From assembly GCA_933228895.1 (NCBI GenBank), contig OW121858.1:26869859-26933858 (forward strand): 64,000 bases of DNA, written 5' to 3'. Every line of letters begins with the position of its first letter. Within the stretch, counting starts at the first letter, position 1. This document shows, in pieces, positions 20,859 through 32,330 of this stretch. Below the pieces are notes generated by a model. That model worked only from the letters and a program-made list of their open reading frames with translations. It was not told where the DNA came from and searched no databases. The translations under genes were made by a program, and so were the position numbers. The DNA comes from Platycnemis pennipes. Taxonomy: Eukaryota > Arthropoda > Insecta > Odonata > Platycnemididae.

Positions 20859-21233
20859 TTAAATAAATGGGGTGGTAATACTTAAAGAAATTCAAAGCAT
20901 TTTCAACTGTTGTTTTTGTCAGTTGTTGAACTCACAACTCTTATTGACTTCATCTACATGTACATAATACAATGCAAACCACCAAATTAAAGGTGTGTGA
21001 CAGGGGGTGAATCTCCACTCCATCTCCAAGCAAGCTGCAGAAGCTATCAAGCTAAAAGAGAGGATTAGTATCTGTGTTTCAATTCAGATCATCTCCCTCT
21101 GTACACACCCACCCAAAACAATAATTGAGTACACTGTGCATATTTCATTTACTGCAACCAAAGGAAAATATGCACAGTTCATGGAATGAATCACAGCGGA
21201 GACTGTGGGGCTTCACCTTCATTCTCAACTAAC

Positions 21234-21356
21234 CTCGAGTGATTCACTCCCTTCATCAACCGATTCCAACTGCAATGAAGGAACTCTCACATCTGCATCA
21301 CTCTCATTGCCAGATAAAACTTCGGATTTAGAGGCAGCCATCTCTTCACTTTCGAA
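21234..21356 (-). CDS. Putative coding exon, locus 2 (exon 2)
   Basis: A 123-bp interval between a CTCCTTAG acceptor and a GTTAGT donor is open in phase 0 for 41 codons. The peptide is Ser/Glu-rich and acidic (many Asp and Glu) with no domain. Length and phase match exon 1 of this locus and the 59.3-kb exon of the zinc-finger locus. Expression has not been seen. Confidence 0.5.
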
Positions 21357-21604
21357 CTAAGGAGAGGTCAAGGCAGCAATACAAGTTTATGCCAGTGAAA
21401 TCTCATCATCATCATATAACCCCACTTTCACAGCAGGAAGACAGCCTTCTCACTCACTCAACATTTGTTTCTATAAAACACCATAACGTACCACTAAGGC
21501 CATTGTCCAATTACTTGCCGTCGCTTTCCAATGCAACGTTCACGCTAACAATAATATACTTTGTTTTCGGCAAAGATGTCAAATAAGAGCACATCAAATC
21601 TTAC

Positions 21605-21727
21605 CTCACATGGAGAGATGGACCTTCGAGATGACAACCGCAAGGCATTCGATGATTCACTCACGATTCCATTGCCACAACTTTCCTTACAAGATAACAC
21701 GTTACTCATTCCCGAAAGTGTCTTCTG
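21605..21727 (-). CDS. Putative coding exon, locus 2 (exon 1)
   Basis: Open in phase 0 for 41 codons before a GTAAGA donor. The acceptor side has three in-frame AG choices (exon starts 21733, 21727 or 21724), a NAGNAG-like arrangement that would add or remove 1-3 codons. The peptide is Ser/Cys-rich. I chose 21727 because 41 codons matches exon 2. No upstream exon or promoter could be placed; the ATG at about 22037 on this strand opens only eight codons. Confidence 0.42.
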
Positions 21728-23125
21728 CTGATTCTATTAAGGGAAGGGGACACAATTTAGACACTTTGTCACAGTAGTGAGTGTCCACTGTTCTATTAAC
21801 TATTCTTTGCAAGTTAAACTTACGAAATGTGAAGATTGATACGTAGATAAATCGTATTGATTTATCTACACATTTGCATGCTCAGCCAGATAAATATTTG
21901 AAGTTTGTTATGGTTAAGCTCACATTTACCAAATAGAGTAATGTATTTCGAACTAAGCACAAGATGATGTTAACTTACGCTAAGATGAAGATTTTCCTCA
22001 ATGAATTTCTACGCCAACATCCCATTGTCAGCCATCTTTTCAAAAGTGTCAAGTATAGGCTGACCGATTGCACAACACAGTCATCACAAGAGATCGTTGT
22101 CCTTACTACTCATTTGATATAACAGCTAAGATCTTTTCATTAGCTTTTTATAGGATGGGCCACAAATAATAACAGCGTGTCCACAGGCCTTAACCTCAAA
22201 CACTTAGAATTTGAAAAGAACTATGTACAGTGGCGGAAATAATTAACGCAAAGGTGTTTGGCGTCTAAATGCGGCCTATGTGGGAACTAAATGAAATCCG
22301 CCAACTTGGCAACATTGAGAAAGTGAGTTCAACACCGGGAATATTCAAACCTCATAAGGATGCCGATAGTTTTTACACATTGACGCAATAGGCATACATT
22401 TAATGTCTACATTCGCAAGAGATCCCTGGAGTTAATATGATGGATCTCCACCACTCTCACCCTGTAGCCAGTTCATGTTCCAATGTTATTATAATTTATA
22501 TAATGATACTTGCTATTTATTTGATGCGTTGACATCTTTGAAATATTTTTCTCGGTTTAAAATTAATGAATTTACACGATAAGTGAATTTATCGTAAGGA
22601 TGCAGCTTGTTTGTTTGCTCGAGATATTATCAAACTAAAATATCCAAAGGGTTGTGGATGAATGTCATTTTTATTTCGTTATAATTCTACTGCTGGAGGC
22701 TAGGTTGACTAGCTAGATCGTTTATGTGGAGGAATATCAAACATTCAAATTAACATTTTAGCGTATTACCTGACAACTTTTACGTGTAAATACAGGAAAC
22801 TGGATAATAGGAATCTAAAGACGTGGAAAATAATTCTCACCAAAAGAATCCATCTATCGAAGGCGAGTAAAACTTTTCGTCAAAAATATTGACGATACCC
22901 GAATTGGATACTTGATTTCCAGCGCTTAAGAAGTCGAAAGAAAGGATTTTACAAATATTTTGACTTCTTAGTTCAAGCTTACGTATTTGCCAAGATTATA
23001 ATGATACTGAAAAGCTGATTTCCTTCAATAAATCAGGAGTCCTCATTTAGTCAAGGCTACAAATAGATCGTTTAATTTTACTTTTTCTGTGAATATAAAG
23101 CCCACATGGCACTGCTTATCGTAAT

Positions 23126-23370
23126 GGTCATAGTAGCCCAGTGGTAAGAGCGTTTGTCGACGAACTGAAGAGTCCTGAGTTCAAATCTGGGTGACACCTC
23201 TTTTAACACCTAACTTGATATTTGTGATGCGATTGTTCTGTCATGAAAACTTCGCAAAGAATACCCTGCATGCGTAAATTTTATACATGGTAGGGATTAG
23301 AAAATTGATAGAGCATTTTCCTCACCTTTAAACCCAGCCATTGGGTTGCTCGCTGAATGTGACATTTGAC
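23126..23370 (+). mobile_element. tRNA-derived SINE, diverged third copy
   Basis: A tRNA-like head (TAGCCCAGTGGTAAGAGCG and GAGTTCAAATC) is followed by a body with CATGCGTAAATT and a tail GGGTTGCTCGCTGAATGTG that parallels the tails of the two better copies. It is older or another subfamily; no clear target duplication was found. Confidence 0.65.
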
Positions 23371-24019
23371 TTGAGTTTTCTGCCCCCTTGCTTCTCAATT
23401 CCTACCAGTTGTCTGATGTTCATGTCGACTGACTTGCTCATTCTGTGAACTTCTATTTTTGAAAGCAGGTAATTGGCCGTATCTCTGATTGGGTCTATGA
23501 CTCGATTTCATGCACTATCCTGATTTGCTATGCGCATATCTCACTGATGCGTATCCAGATCAATTTTTCTTCTTATTTCAGAAATGGAGGTAATAGTTAC
23601 TCATAAAGCAACGTATGTGGATATCAAAAAAAATTATTACGAATTAACACATGTCAATGCTATTTTTAAATATTCACATTTCCACTCGAGGAGTGCAATT
23701 TTCAACAGAATTAGGTGTTATAAGTGTCCTTTGGGTAAAACTAATTTTGCCAATGTGTTCAGTAATTTTAACTTTTATGAGTGTATTTTAACTAGTAACT
23801 TGTATCTAGTAACGTTTTGAATTTGGATTGACCCGTCAAGAACCGAAAATCAGACACTCCCATGGCAGCATTCTTTATACTGGGGGTTCCCTCTTAACAT
23901 CACTATGCTTATTCAAGAGATCCGGTACTCTGACATCTCTATCTGATTTTCCAAAGCATTTTTTACTGTTCGGTACACTTCGTCAACCCTACCCTTATTA
24001 GAAGTTAGGCGAATCAAAG

Positions 24020-25360
24020 GCGTGCACAGGAAGGGGTTGGGGTCGTAGTGGCCGAGCTCCGAACCCTTCCCCTAGACACTCAGTGATAAGGTCGTGCACT
24101 TGCCCACCGAAATGGGTTTCTTACCCGCCTTGGGGAGCCTTGAGCCGACGGTTCGAAAGGCGGTCGCTGCCCCATTTAGCGGCAAGGAGTGCCGCTGCAT
24201 GGTTGTGCATTTTTCGGTTTCTCCAGTTGTGGTTTGCGGGTCTGCTGGCGTGTGGACGCGATCTCTTGACTCGCGAGCGCACGGGAGCTCGCCGAATAAA
24301 CGTATCCTTTTCGCTCGAGAACGTGTCTCCGTATTTTCAATCCCCATGACAACTCTGGGCACCGTGGCCCTAGTATCTCACAGATGCTCTACCATCATGA
24401 CATTTAATAAGAAAAATACATAATAAATTATAGATATTTTAAAATGCCTATTTTTAGTCTTTTAAATCGCATCTTTCATTGATACGTTCACAGTGAAATA
24501 AATTTTCTCATGCCTATACAAATGAGCTTTTAGATAACACCTGCGAAATAACGTAATAATAAACTATGAATGAAGCACGTACGGAAAATGGTGATTCGTT
24601 TCCGTCGTACCAGTTTACGACGAAGTTTTGCAGAACCTAATGTGACGGATAAGGAGGGACTCCCTGCATTCGGCTAATCCAGGGTATTGAAGGTGAAATA
24701 ACACCAAAAGGCACTTATGCGAACGCCGATGATATTCTATATGCATTGTTGACGCCCGCGACTCAATTACGCATCGAAAAATTCGCTCCAAAGATCTATA
24801 AGCTTTTTTCTTAGGACTGCTCTTTACTCGAGGGAGCATATATTTGGCATACTGCCACGGGTGTTCATCCGGAACGACAGCACCCGACGGTGAGGTGAAC
24901 GCCTAAAAACGCGAGCGCTACCGCGGACGTCAAATGTAGTTCCCGTTTACTTGGAGAATGGTGGATGTCATTTGATAGACCGTCCACCGTCCGCCGCGAA
25001 CGAAAGACGGCGAACAACAGTGCAGAATGATGCTCCTGGGTCGTTCCCAAATGTATCTGTGAGAAAAACGGGCGTTGTTTGGCTGATAAACTGGTATCAG
25101 CCCCGAAGAGGAATACGATACAATGAAATAACTAATTGAATGTTTTCTCATCAGAAAAAAGAATTCAAGTCCAACATTCTTAACCTTGCCCAACGCTTAC
25201 ATTTGCCTAGGTGCACAAGAGCCAACACCACCTTGGCTGCTGCGCGTCTTAGGCAGATATTGAGTTTCGAAAGGGGACTTCCTGCAGTTCTTCAGGTCGC
25301 GGGGAGCTCGTCTCTATCCGGACCACAGTTACCGAAGTGAAGGAGTTTTCCCAAATCTAT
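24020..25360. other. GC-rich unrecognised stretch within the Tc1-like unit
   Basis: This region, especially 24030-24360, is clearly richer in G+C and CpG than its surroundings. It contains a TAGTGGCCGAG word resembling a tRNA A box, but no matching B box. ORFs up to 109 codons occur in several frames on both strands, which is expected from the composition. I see no domain. Confidence 0.35.
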
Positions 25361-26029
25361 TGAAATAGCCATTCATCCTCATCGGTGATGGTGTTTCCTA
25401 GCTTCCCTTATCGATCTTTCCTCTCAACAGTATGCGTCGTCTCCCAACTTGTTTTGATGAGGGTGATAGTTACATCCATTCACCGGGCAATTTCGCTACA
25501 ATAAAGTTTGCCTGTAAAATCCCCTTCAGCTGTTTCCTTCTCTGGGGAGAAATATGTGGCATACTGTAAGACCAATGTGGTTGTTTTTACCCTATGAAAG
25601 TGCATGCCTGTAGTAGCATGACAGCTGTGACATAAATCTTCTAACGAAGTCTACTCTGGCCCACTATCGACACGAACCTCAATGTAGCGGTAGTCACGCA
25701 TAAGCTTGAGGGAAGCTCCAACGCTCCAAGTGGTTTGCTGTTGTTCATCTGGAGGGGAAAAGCCCTTCGAGGTTCGAGAATGCGAGAAGGCCCCGTCAAA
25801 TACTTGTGAGATGGAAAAATTAGTCAAAAGCGACTTCTTTCCCGTGAGATGACCTATTGGGCTCTGAACCTCGATGTTAGGCATAAGCGATATCGTCAAC
25901 CACACACGGAAAAAATACCCTTTTTCCTTGAGTATTAGATGGAACATCTAATTGCATGAAGATTTATTTTATCTTAGTTTGCATCGCACCAAAGAAGCTG
26001 AGATTCTAATTTTCGGGCTAATAAAATAT

Positions 26030-26111
26030 TGATCCCCTGGGCTGGATTCGAACCAGCGACGTTTAGTTTGCCAGGCCAACGCTCTACCAACCTGACTACC
26101 ACGGCCGGCCC
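26030..26111 (-). mobile_element. tRNA-like SINE head
   Basis: On the minus strand an A-box-like TTGGTAGAGCG and a perfect T arm around GGTTCGAATCC are present. The bases that should form the acceptor stem (CCAGGGG on the 3' side) have no partner on the 5' side, so this is not a working tRNA gene. The downstream SINE body is not clear. Confidence 0.5.
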
Positions 26112-26326
26112 ATACACAGACATCAACGGCAGACTATGTCCCAAATGAAAATGAATCTTTGGTTTTTTCAGTTTGGAAGAATTAGTCTCACTAAATTAAT
26201 TGGAGCTGGAATTAGGATCCATACCTCTGCTCATATTGGCTTTGAACATTAATTGATTGGTGATGTGACTGGCAAATAGGAGATTGATATTAGAATTCTG
26301 CTTAACTCAAATGATATTTTTCGTGT

Positions 26327-26666
26327 TGATCACTTCCGAAGGTGAATTTCTATCTTAAAGTGGACTGTATAATTTGCATTTACGAAAATTATTAGCGACA
26401 AAAGGTTGAGCCACGACAATCTGCCACTCACCGATCGCGTGCCCGACCGACCGATGGCTCTTCGGCAAGCAGCTGGACTCCACAGGGTTGCTTCTCTCAC
26501 TTGATCCTCACTGCTCAGCGTTCACAGGTAGACTCACTTACACACTCATTCAACATCCACTCACTAGGCACACAAACAAATGATAAACGAAAACCGAAGT
26601 CCAGTGGCACCGCCGAGTGGTGGCGCGGCTCAACCTTGACATACCATTTGAAAACACAACTGAACA
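26327..26666 (-). repeat. 3' LTR of the BEL/Pao element
   Basis: 340 bp, TG...CA, matched base for base by eye to 32331-32670. It lies 338 bp beyond the Gag-Pol stop. Confidence 0.96.
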
Positions 26667-26679
26667 TTCCCCCGCCCTT
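26667..26679 (-). other. Polypurine tract
   Basis: On the minus strand AAGGGCGGGGGAA directly abuts the 3' LTR, where plus-strand DNA synthesis of LTR elements is primed. Confidence 0.75.
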
Positions 26680-27004
26680 GGAACAACGTTCCAAAAACAA
26701 CAAACCAACTAGACAATAATTATATTAATTGAGAAATAGAAAATCAAACAATTAGGGTACTTCCCCCTTCGATGTGATCATATGATCCAAACTAACTAAA
26801 TCACACAATGGGAAAGGGAAAAACCTGGAAAACAAAAACCAAAAAACAAAAAGGGGAAAGGATTTATCTTCACTCCAAGGGGGCTATCAAGGAGATTTAT
26901 TAGGAAGGGGAAGCCCACGGAAAGGTTCACAAATACTAATAACCAACAGTCAACTAAATAAGCAAACCTAACTTTACTACACTACCGAATCCTACTCACT
27001 AACA

Positions 27005-30000
27005 TTAATTATCTTTTATTGGTAATGGACATAAGTCCTTCACTGACCGTCTATACACCCCCTGCTTGGTTTTAACCTCAGCGACTCTAACTAGGCCATC
27101 CGTTCCTGGGAAACAATTGCTAATTCGACCAAGTCGCCACCTACAAGGGCTACATTTCGGGTCCTTCAATATTACTAGGTCGCCCTCCTTAACATTACTA
27201 CTTTTGGTAGTCCATTTCTCTCGCCTCTGGAGAGTAATTAGATAATCGTCCTGCCATCGCCTCCAGAATGTCGCCACTACTTGTTGCAGTAAACTCCATC
27301 GCCTTCTATATCCCCCTGGACCATGCTCCGGTTCTTCAGGAAGTGTGTAAATTGGCTCTTGCAGGAGAAAGTGACCGGGAGTAAGAGCCTCGACATCGGT
27401 AGGATCCGTACTAACTGGAGTAATAGGTCTCGAGTTCAATACAGCTTCTATCTGAACGAGTACTGTGTAGAATTCTTCGTACGTTAGTACTTGATCGCCG
27501 AGTGATGCTGCCAAATGTCTTTTCACCGACTTTACACCGGCTTCCCATAGTCCTCCCATATGGGGGCTGCCAGGAGGTATGAATCTCCATGCGATTCCTC
27601 TATCACCCAGATACCGTTCGGCTCTACTATTGAAGTCAGCTGATGACGTTACTTTCCTCCAAGTCGCCATCTTTCTTTGCGCCCCTACAAAATTCGTTCC
27701 ATTGTCGCTATGAATTTCTGTCACGGCGCCTCTTCGAGCAATAAACCGCCTTAATGCGGCCAAGAAACAATCGGAACTCAAATCCGAGACAAGTTCCAAA
27801 TGTATTGCCCTTGTTGCGAAACAAACGAACAAGCAAATATATCCATTTAATATCTTCACTTTGCGTATTTTTCCCAATTTTAGGGCATACGGCCCGCCAA
27901 TGTCCACGCCTGTTATGCCAAATGCATTAATTTTCTCCAATCGAGAGGGAGGTAGATTACCCATAAACTGCTCTTTCGGTTTGGGGTTTGCACGAAAGCA
28001 TTTCATGCAGTGCAATATTCTCCGACGAATAACCTCTCTAGCATTTATGATCCAAAATTTCGCCTGGATAAGGCAGTGCAAATGAAGTGACCCAGGGTGT
28101 AGGTGAACCTCATGATAATAATCAATAATCAAAGTCGTTAAATGATGAGACTTCGGAAGCAGCATTGGGTGTTTCTGGTTGAATGCAATCTTGGCATGCT
28201 TCAATCGGCCTCCAACCCTTAGGACTCCTTCCTTATCTACGAATGGGTTCAAATTTCTTAACCGACTGGGCACTACTTCTTTTCTTAATAAATCTAATTC
28301 CTTTTGAAATTCAATTCGTTGCACTAAAATTACCAAACGCACCTCTGCCTGTGCTAATTCTTCCGAAGTGAGATAACCACTATGTTTCTCCTTGGGGTGC
28401 TTACAATTATAAATGAACCGCAGGCAATATGCAGTAACTCTCTTCAAGCGTGAAAATGAGGAAAACTTCAACAACCAAGCTAGTGTATCCTGTTCTAGTA
28501 CCGTATGGAGATTAATTGTTCGAGCTTCCACTTCAAGGGCATCACACTCCGTGTGGTTAGCTAGTTTTGGAGCCCTCGGCCACCCCTCCAATGGTTGACT
28601 CAGCCATAACGGGCCCGTCACCCAACTCGCGTCCTCGATAAATTGACGAGGAAGGGCTCCTCTCGATGCTATGTCACTAGGGTTAGAGTCTGATGGCACA
28701 TACCGAAATTTGTTTGGAGATAATTTCTCTTGAATCAGCGTCACTCTATTCGCAATAAAGGATTTCCAGCGGTGAGGGGACGACTTTACCCACTGAAGAG
28801 CAACCATAGAATCACTCCATACGACAACATCCGAAATTATGCAGTGATGGTGCAATATATCTCTGGCATACTCAATAAGGTTAGTAGCTAAAACCAGGCC
28901 TAACAATTCTAATCGAGGCAGTGATATCCGCTTGATCGGTGCTACCTTTGACTTAGCTATCAGTAATGAGGTAGCAACAGTCTGATCGGCCTTCACACCT
29001 CGTAAATAAACCACCGCAGCATAGCCCCTCTCTGAACTATCCGCAAAAGCATGCAACTGCAGGTCGATTGCCGAGTCTAAATTCAAGCAACGGCGTAATT
29101 CAAATTTCGAAATGAGTGGCAACTCACTGCGGAATTGCCTCCATTTGGCAACTACTTCCTCTGGAAGAGGGTCATCCCAATCAAGTCCGCTATGCCAAAG
29201 ATACTGGATGAGCCATTTTCCATAAAATGTGACAGGACTAATAAAACCAAGCGGATTGAACAAGCGGGCAACCTCCGACAATATGGTTCTTTTCGTAATA
29301 TCACCAAACCCAGCAACAAACTTATACGAAAAATTATCCTTTCTAGGATTCCAAGTCAAACCCAAAATTTCCGCGGCAGGTTGGTTTTCATATTGAAAAG
29401 TAAATACCTCCGGTTTCAGAATGCAAAACTCTGAGGGTACATTTTTTAGCAGTTCGACCTTATTGCTCAACCATTTGCGCAACTCAAAGCCCCCACGATC
29501 CAAAAGCTTCTTTAATTGACACTGCAATTTTAACCCTTCGTCGATGGTTCGAACTGAGGAAACTATGTCGTCCATATACGTATTTTCTCTAATAATTCGA
29601 GATGCAACTGGATATTCTACACCTTCATCGCATACCAATTGATGAAGTGTACGAATTGCCAAAAACGGGGCCGATTTCAGTCCATAAGTTACGGTGGTCA
29701 AGCAGTACTCTCGCAAATCCTGCTCGGGACTAAATCTCCAAAATATCCGTTGCATATCGTAATTGTCCGGATGCAGTTTAATGTTTCTATACATTTGGCG
29801 GATATCTGCGATCACCACAACCTCATGCAATCTAAATCGTGTTAATATATCGATTAGATCCACTTGCAATTTGGGACCCTTATATAACGCATCGTTCAAT
29901 GATATGCCATTAGTGGTTTTCATTGAACAATCGAAAACCACCCTAAATCGAGCGAATTCCTCCGTCGAGCGATAAATACAATGGTGCGGAATGTAGTAAG

Positions 30001-32233
30001 ACAGTACCGATGGGGGACCAGATGCCTCAATCATATGGCCTTGCGTAATGTAATCCTTCATAAATTCATTATACTTGGCTCGTAAAGCGGCGTTTTTCTT
30101 CAATCTATTTTCTAGCATATAAAATCTTTGCAGAGCTAAACCATAACTTTGTCCCAATTCTGGTATATCTGTAATAAAAGGTAGCCGAACAACATATTGT
30201 TTAAATTCACGAGCTACATTTTTCTGATAGTGTTGTTCACAAGCATCATCTTCCGGACTGCACTGGTATCTCCTCGGAGGTTCCTCATATTCCCAGAACT
30301 TTCGCACTAAACTTTCAATGCTCTCACCTAGCGTTGAGCAAAACACCTGGATTTTATTATCGATATTTTCGATTTTCCCTATCAGGCAATGACCAAAAAC
30401 TGTAGGTAAAATGTCAGGTGTCCCTGCCGGCCCAATTATTGGCGCGTCAACTACCACGCGCGCAAACCATTCGGCGCCTAATAGTACATCTATCGTTTCC
30501 TCATCGTAATACCTCGGGTCCGCAAGTTTCAATCCCACAATATGCGGCCATGTTCTATTAACGACCGATATTTTTGGACACTGAGCAATATGAGGGACCA
30601 CCATAGCGTTGATATCATATTTCAACGTGCTTTGGGAGGAAGGCTTTATTTTCAAACTGACCATTCCAGAAGATACTACGGCGTTATTATTTCCAAACCC
30701 GAAGATGGGCGTTCTAATTTTATTGGAATTTAGCCCTAACCGCCGAACGCAGGATTCAGTGATAAATGTTCCCTGACTTGCGGTGTCAAGCAAGAGTTTA
30801 ATGGCACGACCTTTGCCATTAGTATCCAATACGATTGCCCTAGCAATTGCAAGCATCACTACGGACCCCGACCGATGAGTGCAAGTTTGAAGTGTGGAAA
30901 CCTCGTTAACCGGATTTTTTTTCGTCTCGCCCGAGTCCGCGCTCGCTAATTGAGGGTTTTGCTGTCGATGTTCTGCCGTAGCATTACCTTTAGCCTCAAA
31001 TTTCGAACTTGAGTTCCCACGATTGGCAAAGCAAAGCAATTCATTATGTCGCATTTTACAGTTGGGGCATGGCTGTTGGACTTCACAATCTTTTAAAAAG
31101 TGTTCTTGGCTAAAACAAACTAGACAACAACCTTTTGCTTTTACTACCCTCAGCCGAGAACCCACAGGTAATTTCAAAAACTTCCTGCATTTCTCCAATG
31201 AGTGCGACAATGAACAATTTGGGCACGATTTCTGGCTGTCCGTGTTAACAACCATACTCGTAGATTTTCTAAACGATTGTGCTGGCTTATGGGTCCTTTT
31301 ATGCAATCCAGTTTCCACCGGTAACGATGAAGATGCCTCCAAAACTTTGGCTTCCTCATTCAAAAAATCAAAAAAGGTTTGTAAAGACGGCTCTACAACG
31401 TTCAATGCTATCTTTTCCCATCGCTCTCGCAACACGGAATTGAGTTTTCGACGCAACAGAAAAATCATCGGTACAGACCAACTTTCGACATTGTGGCCCA
31501 CAGCGCTTAACGCACCAACATACTCAGTGATTAACGTGCAAAATTTACGAATAGCTTGAGCTTCCCTGCTGATTGGGGTCATATCAAACAGAGCCTCCAG
31601 ATAGGCATTTGTCAGCCGATTAGGATCCATATAGCGTGATTTCAAACTCTCCCACGCGACCGAATAATTTCCCGAGGACACAGGTAGGGATGAAACACAC
31701 GACAATGCTTCCCCTTTGAGAACAGATTTGAGGTACAAAAATTTCTGCACGTCACTCAATGAAGGATTATCATGCACCGCGGATAGGTATAAATCATAAA
31801 ATGCCTGCCATTGCATTAAATTACCATTAAACTCTATCAAATCGAGTTTAGGGAGCGCTACTGCATGACTAACATTACTCTCCACGGCAGCATGATGCCC
31901 CGGTGACCTTAAGCGAGACTCCACATCGGGGAAGTGAGTGAGGATAATTGCCTTCGTATTGTAGAACATCGCCTCGAACTCCTCAGTCCTCTTACGCAAT
32001 TCTTTGTCCCTTTCAATCGGAGGGGACTGTTTCGCGTACAACGCAGCTAATTTTGGAATGCCCTCATTAAAATCGTCCGCAATTTTATCAACCTGGTCTG
32101 TCATAGCTCGTAATAAATTCCTCTGTTTTACATCACTCGCATTCTTTTCGAACTCTTTGGCGACATTATCGATACGAACCATCTTCGCAAGGAGAGATGC
32201 AATACGAAACTCTAAGTCGTCGATCGCCGGCAT
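27005..32233 (-). CDS. BEL/Pao Gag-Pol polyprotein, 1742 aa
   Basis: A single open frame from ATG at 32233. Order: Gag coiled region and DUF1759-like domain (about 1-220), three Cys-rich zinc-knuckle-like motifs (about 336-405, CPNC and CLVC types), aspartic protease with Asp-Thr-Ala-Ser (about 482), reverse transcriptase with Val-Phe-Asp-Cys-Ser and Tyr-Met-Asp-Asp (about 887), RNase H region, integrase His2-Cys2 finger (about 1380-1415) and integrase core with Asp (about 1443), Asp-Asn-Gly-Thr-Asn-Phe (about 1509) and Trp-Glu-Ala-Gly (about 1562), and a DUF5641-like C-terminal domain. All catalytic residues I can check are present and no stop or shift interrupts the frame. The order protease-RT-RNase H-integrase is that of BEL/Pao. 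It should be capable of supporting transposition. Confidence 0.97.
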   Translation of the reverse strand: MPAIDDLEFRIASLLAKMVRIDNVAKEFEKNASDVKQRNLLRAMTDQVDKIADDFNEGIPKLAALYAKQSPPIERDKELRKRTEEFEAMFYNTKAIILTHFPDVESRLRSPGHHAAVESNVSHAVALPKLDLIEFNGNLMQWQAFYDLYLSAVHDNPSLSDVQKFLYLKSVLKGEALSCVSSLPVSSGNYSVAWESLKSRYMDPNRLTNAYLEALFDMTPISREAQAIRKFCTLITEYVGALSAVGHNVESWSVPMIFLLRRKLNSVLRERWEKIALNVVEPSLQTFFDFLNEEAKVLEASSSLPVETGLHKRTHKPAQSFRKSTSMVVNTDSQKSCPNCSLSHSLEKCRKFLKLPVGSRLRVVKAKGCCLVCFSQEHFLKDCEVQQPCPNCKMRHNELLCFANRGNSSSKFEAKGNATAEHRQQNPQLASADSGETKKNPVNEVSTLQTCTHRSGSVVMLAIARAIVLDTNGKGRAIKLLLDTASQGTFITESCVRRLGLNSNKIRTPIFGFGNNNAVVSSGMVSLKIKPSSQSTLKYDINAMVVPHIAQCPKISVVNRTWPHIVGLKLADPRYYDEETIDVLLGAEWFARVVVDAPIIGPAGTPDILPTVFGHCLIGKIENIDNKIQVFCSTLGESIESLVRKFWEYEEPPRRYQCSPEDDACEQHYQKNVAREFKQYVVRLPFITDIPELGQSYGLALQRFYMLENRLKKNAALRAKYNEFMKDYITQGHMIEASGPPSVLSYYIPHHCIYRSTEEFARFRVVFDCSMKTTNGISLNDALYKGPKLQVDLIDILTRFRLHEVVVIADIRQMYRNIKLHPDNYDMQRIFWRFSPEQDLREYCLTTVTYGLKSAPFLAIRTLHQLVCDEGVEYPVASRIIRENTYMDDIVSSVRTIDEGLKLQCQLKKLLDRGGFELRKWLSNKVELLKNVPSEFCILKPEVFTFQYENQPAAEILGLTWNPRKDNFSYKFVAGFGDITKRTILSEVARLFNPLGFISPVTFYGKWLIQYLWHSGLDWDDPLPEEVVAKWRQFRSELPLISKFELRRCLNLDSAIDLQLHAFADSSERGYAAVVYLRGVKADQTVATSLLIAKSKVAPIKRISLPRLELLGLVLATNLIEYARDILHHHCIISDVVVWSDSMVALQWVKSSPHRWKSFIANRVTLIQEKLSPNKFRYVPSDSNPSDIASRGALPRQFIEDASWVTGPLWLSQPLEGWPRAPKLANHTECDALEVEARTINLHTVLEQDTLAWLLKFSSFSRLKRVTAYCLRFIYNCKHPKEKHSGYLTSEELAQAEVRLVILVQRIEFQKELDLLRKEVVPSRLRNLNPFVDKEGVLRVGGRLKHAKIAFNQKHPMLLPKSHHLTTLIIDYYHEVHLHPGSLHLHCLIQAKFWIINAREVIRRRILHCMKCFRANPKPKEQFMGNLPPSRLEKINAFGITGVDIGGPYALKLGKIRKVKILNGYICLFVCFATRAIHLELVSDLSSDCFLAALRRFIARRGAVTEIHSDNGTNFVGAQRKMATWRKVTSSADFNSRAERYLGDRGIAWRFIPPGSPHMGGLWEAGVKSVKRHLAASLGDQVLTYEEFYTVLVQIEAVLNSRPITPVSTDPTDVEALTPGHFLLQEPIYTLPEEPEHGPGGYRRRWSLLQQVVATFWRRWQDDYLITLQRREKWTTKSSNVKEGDLVILKDPKCSPCRWRLGRISNCFPGTDGLVRVAEVKTKQGVYRRSVKDLCPLPIKDN

Positions 32234-32310
32234 TTTCTATTACCTGTTAAACCAAGCAAGGGTGAAAAACCGACCAAATCCTATCGATATCTACACTGAT
32301 ATTTAACGAC

Positions 32311-32328
32311 ATCCGGCCCGAAGGACCA
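32311..32328 (-). other. Primer-binding site
   Basis: Two bases inside the 5' LTR, the minus strand reads TGGTCCTTCGGGCCGGAT. It starts with the TGG complementary to a tRNA CCA end, as expected for minus-strand priming. I have not assigned the tRNA. Confidence 0.75.
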
Positions 32329-32330
32329 TA

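Noticed and set aside
24072..24423. Overlapping ORFs of 88-109 codons on both strands
   Set aside because: GC-rich segment with few chance stops; no family recognised in any frame.
26030..26111. Functional tRNA gene
   Set aside because: A and B boxes are present but the acceptor stem cannot pair, so it is a SINE-type head.
27861..32306. Many plus-strand ORFs of 60-178 codons opposite the BEL polyprotein
   Set aside because: They are antisense shadows of an intact coding frame with no domain or start context.
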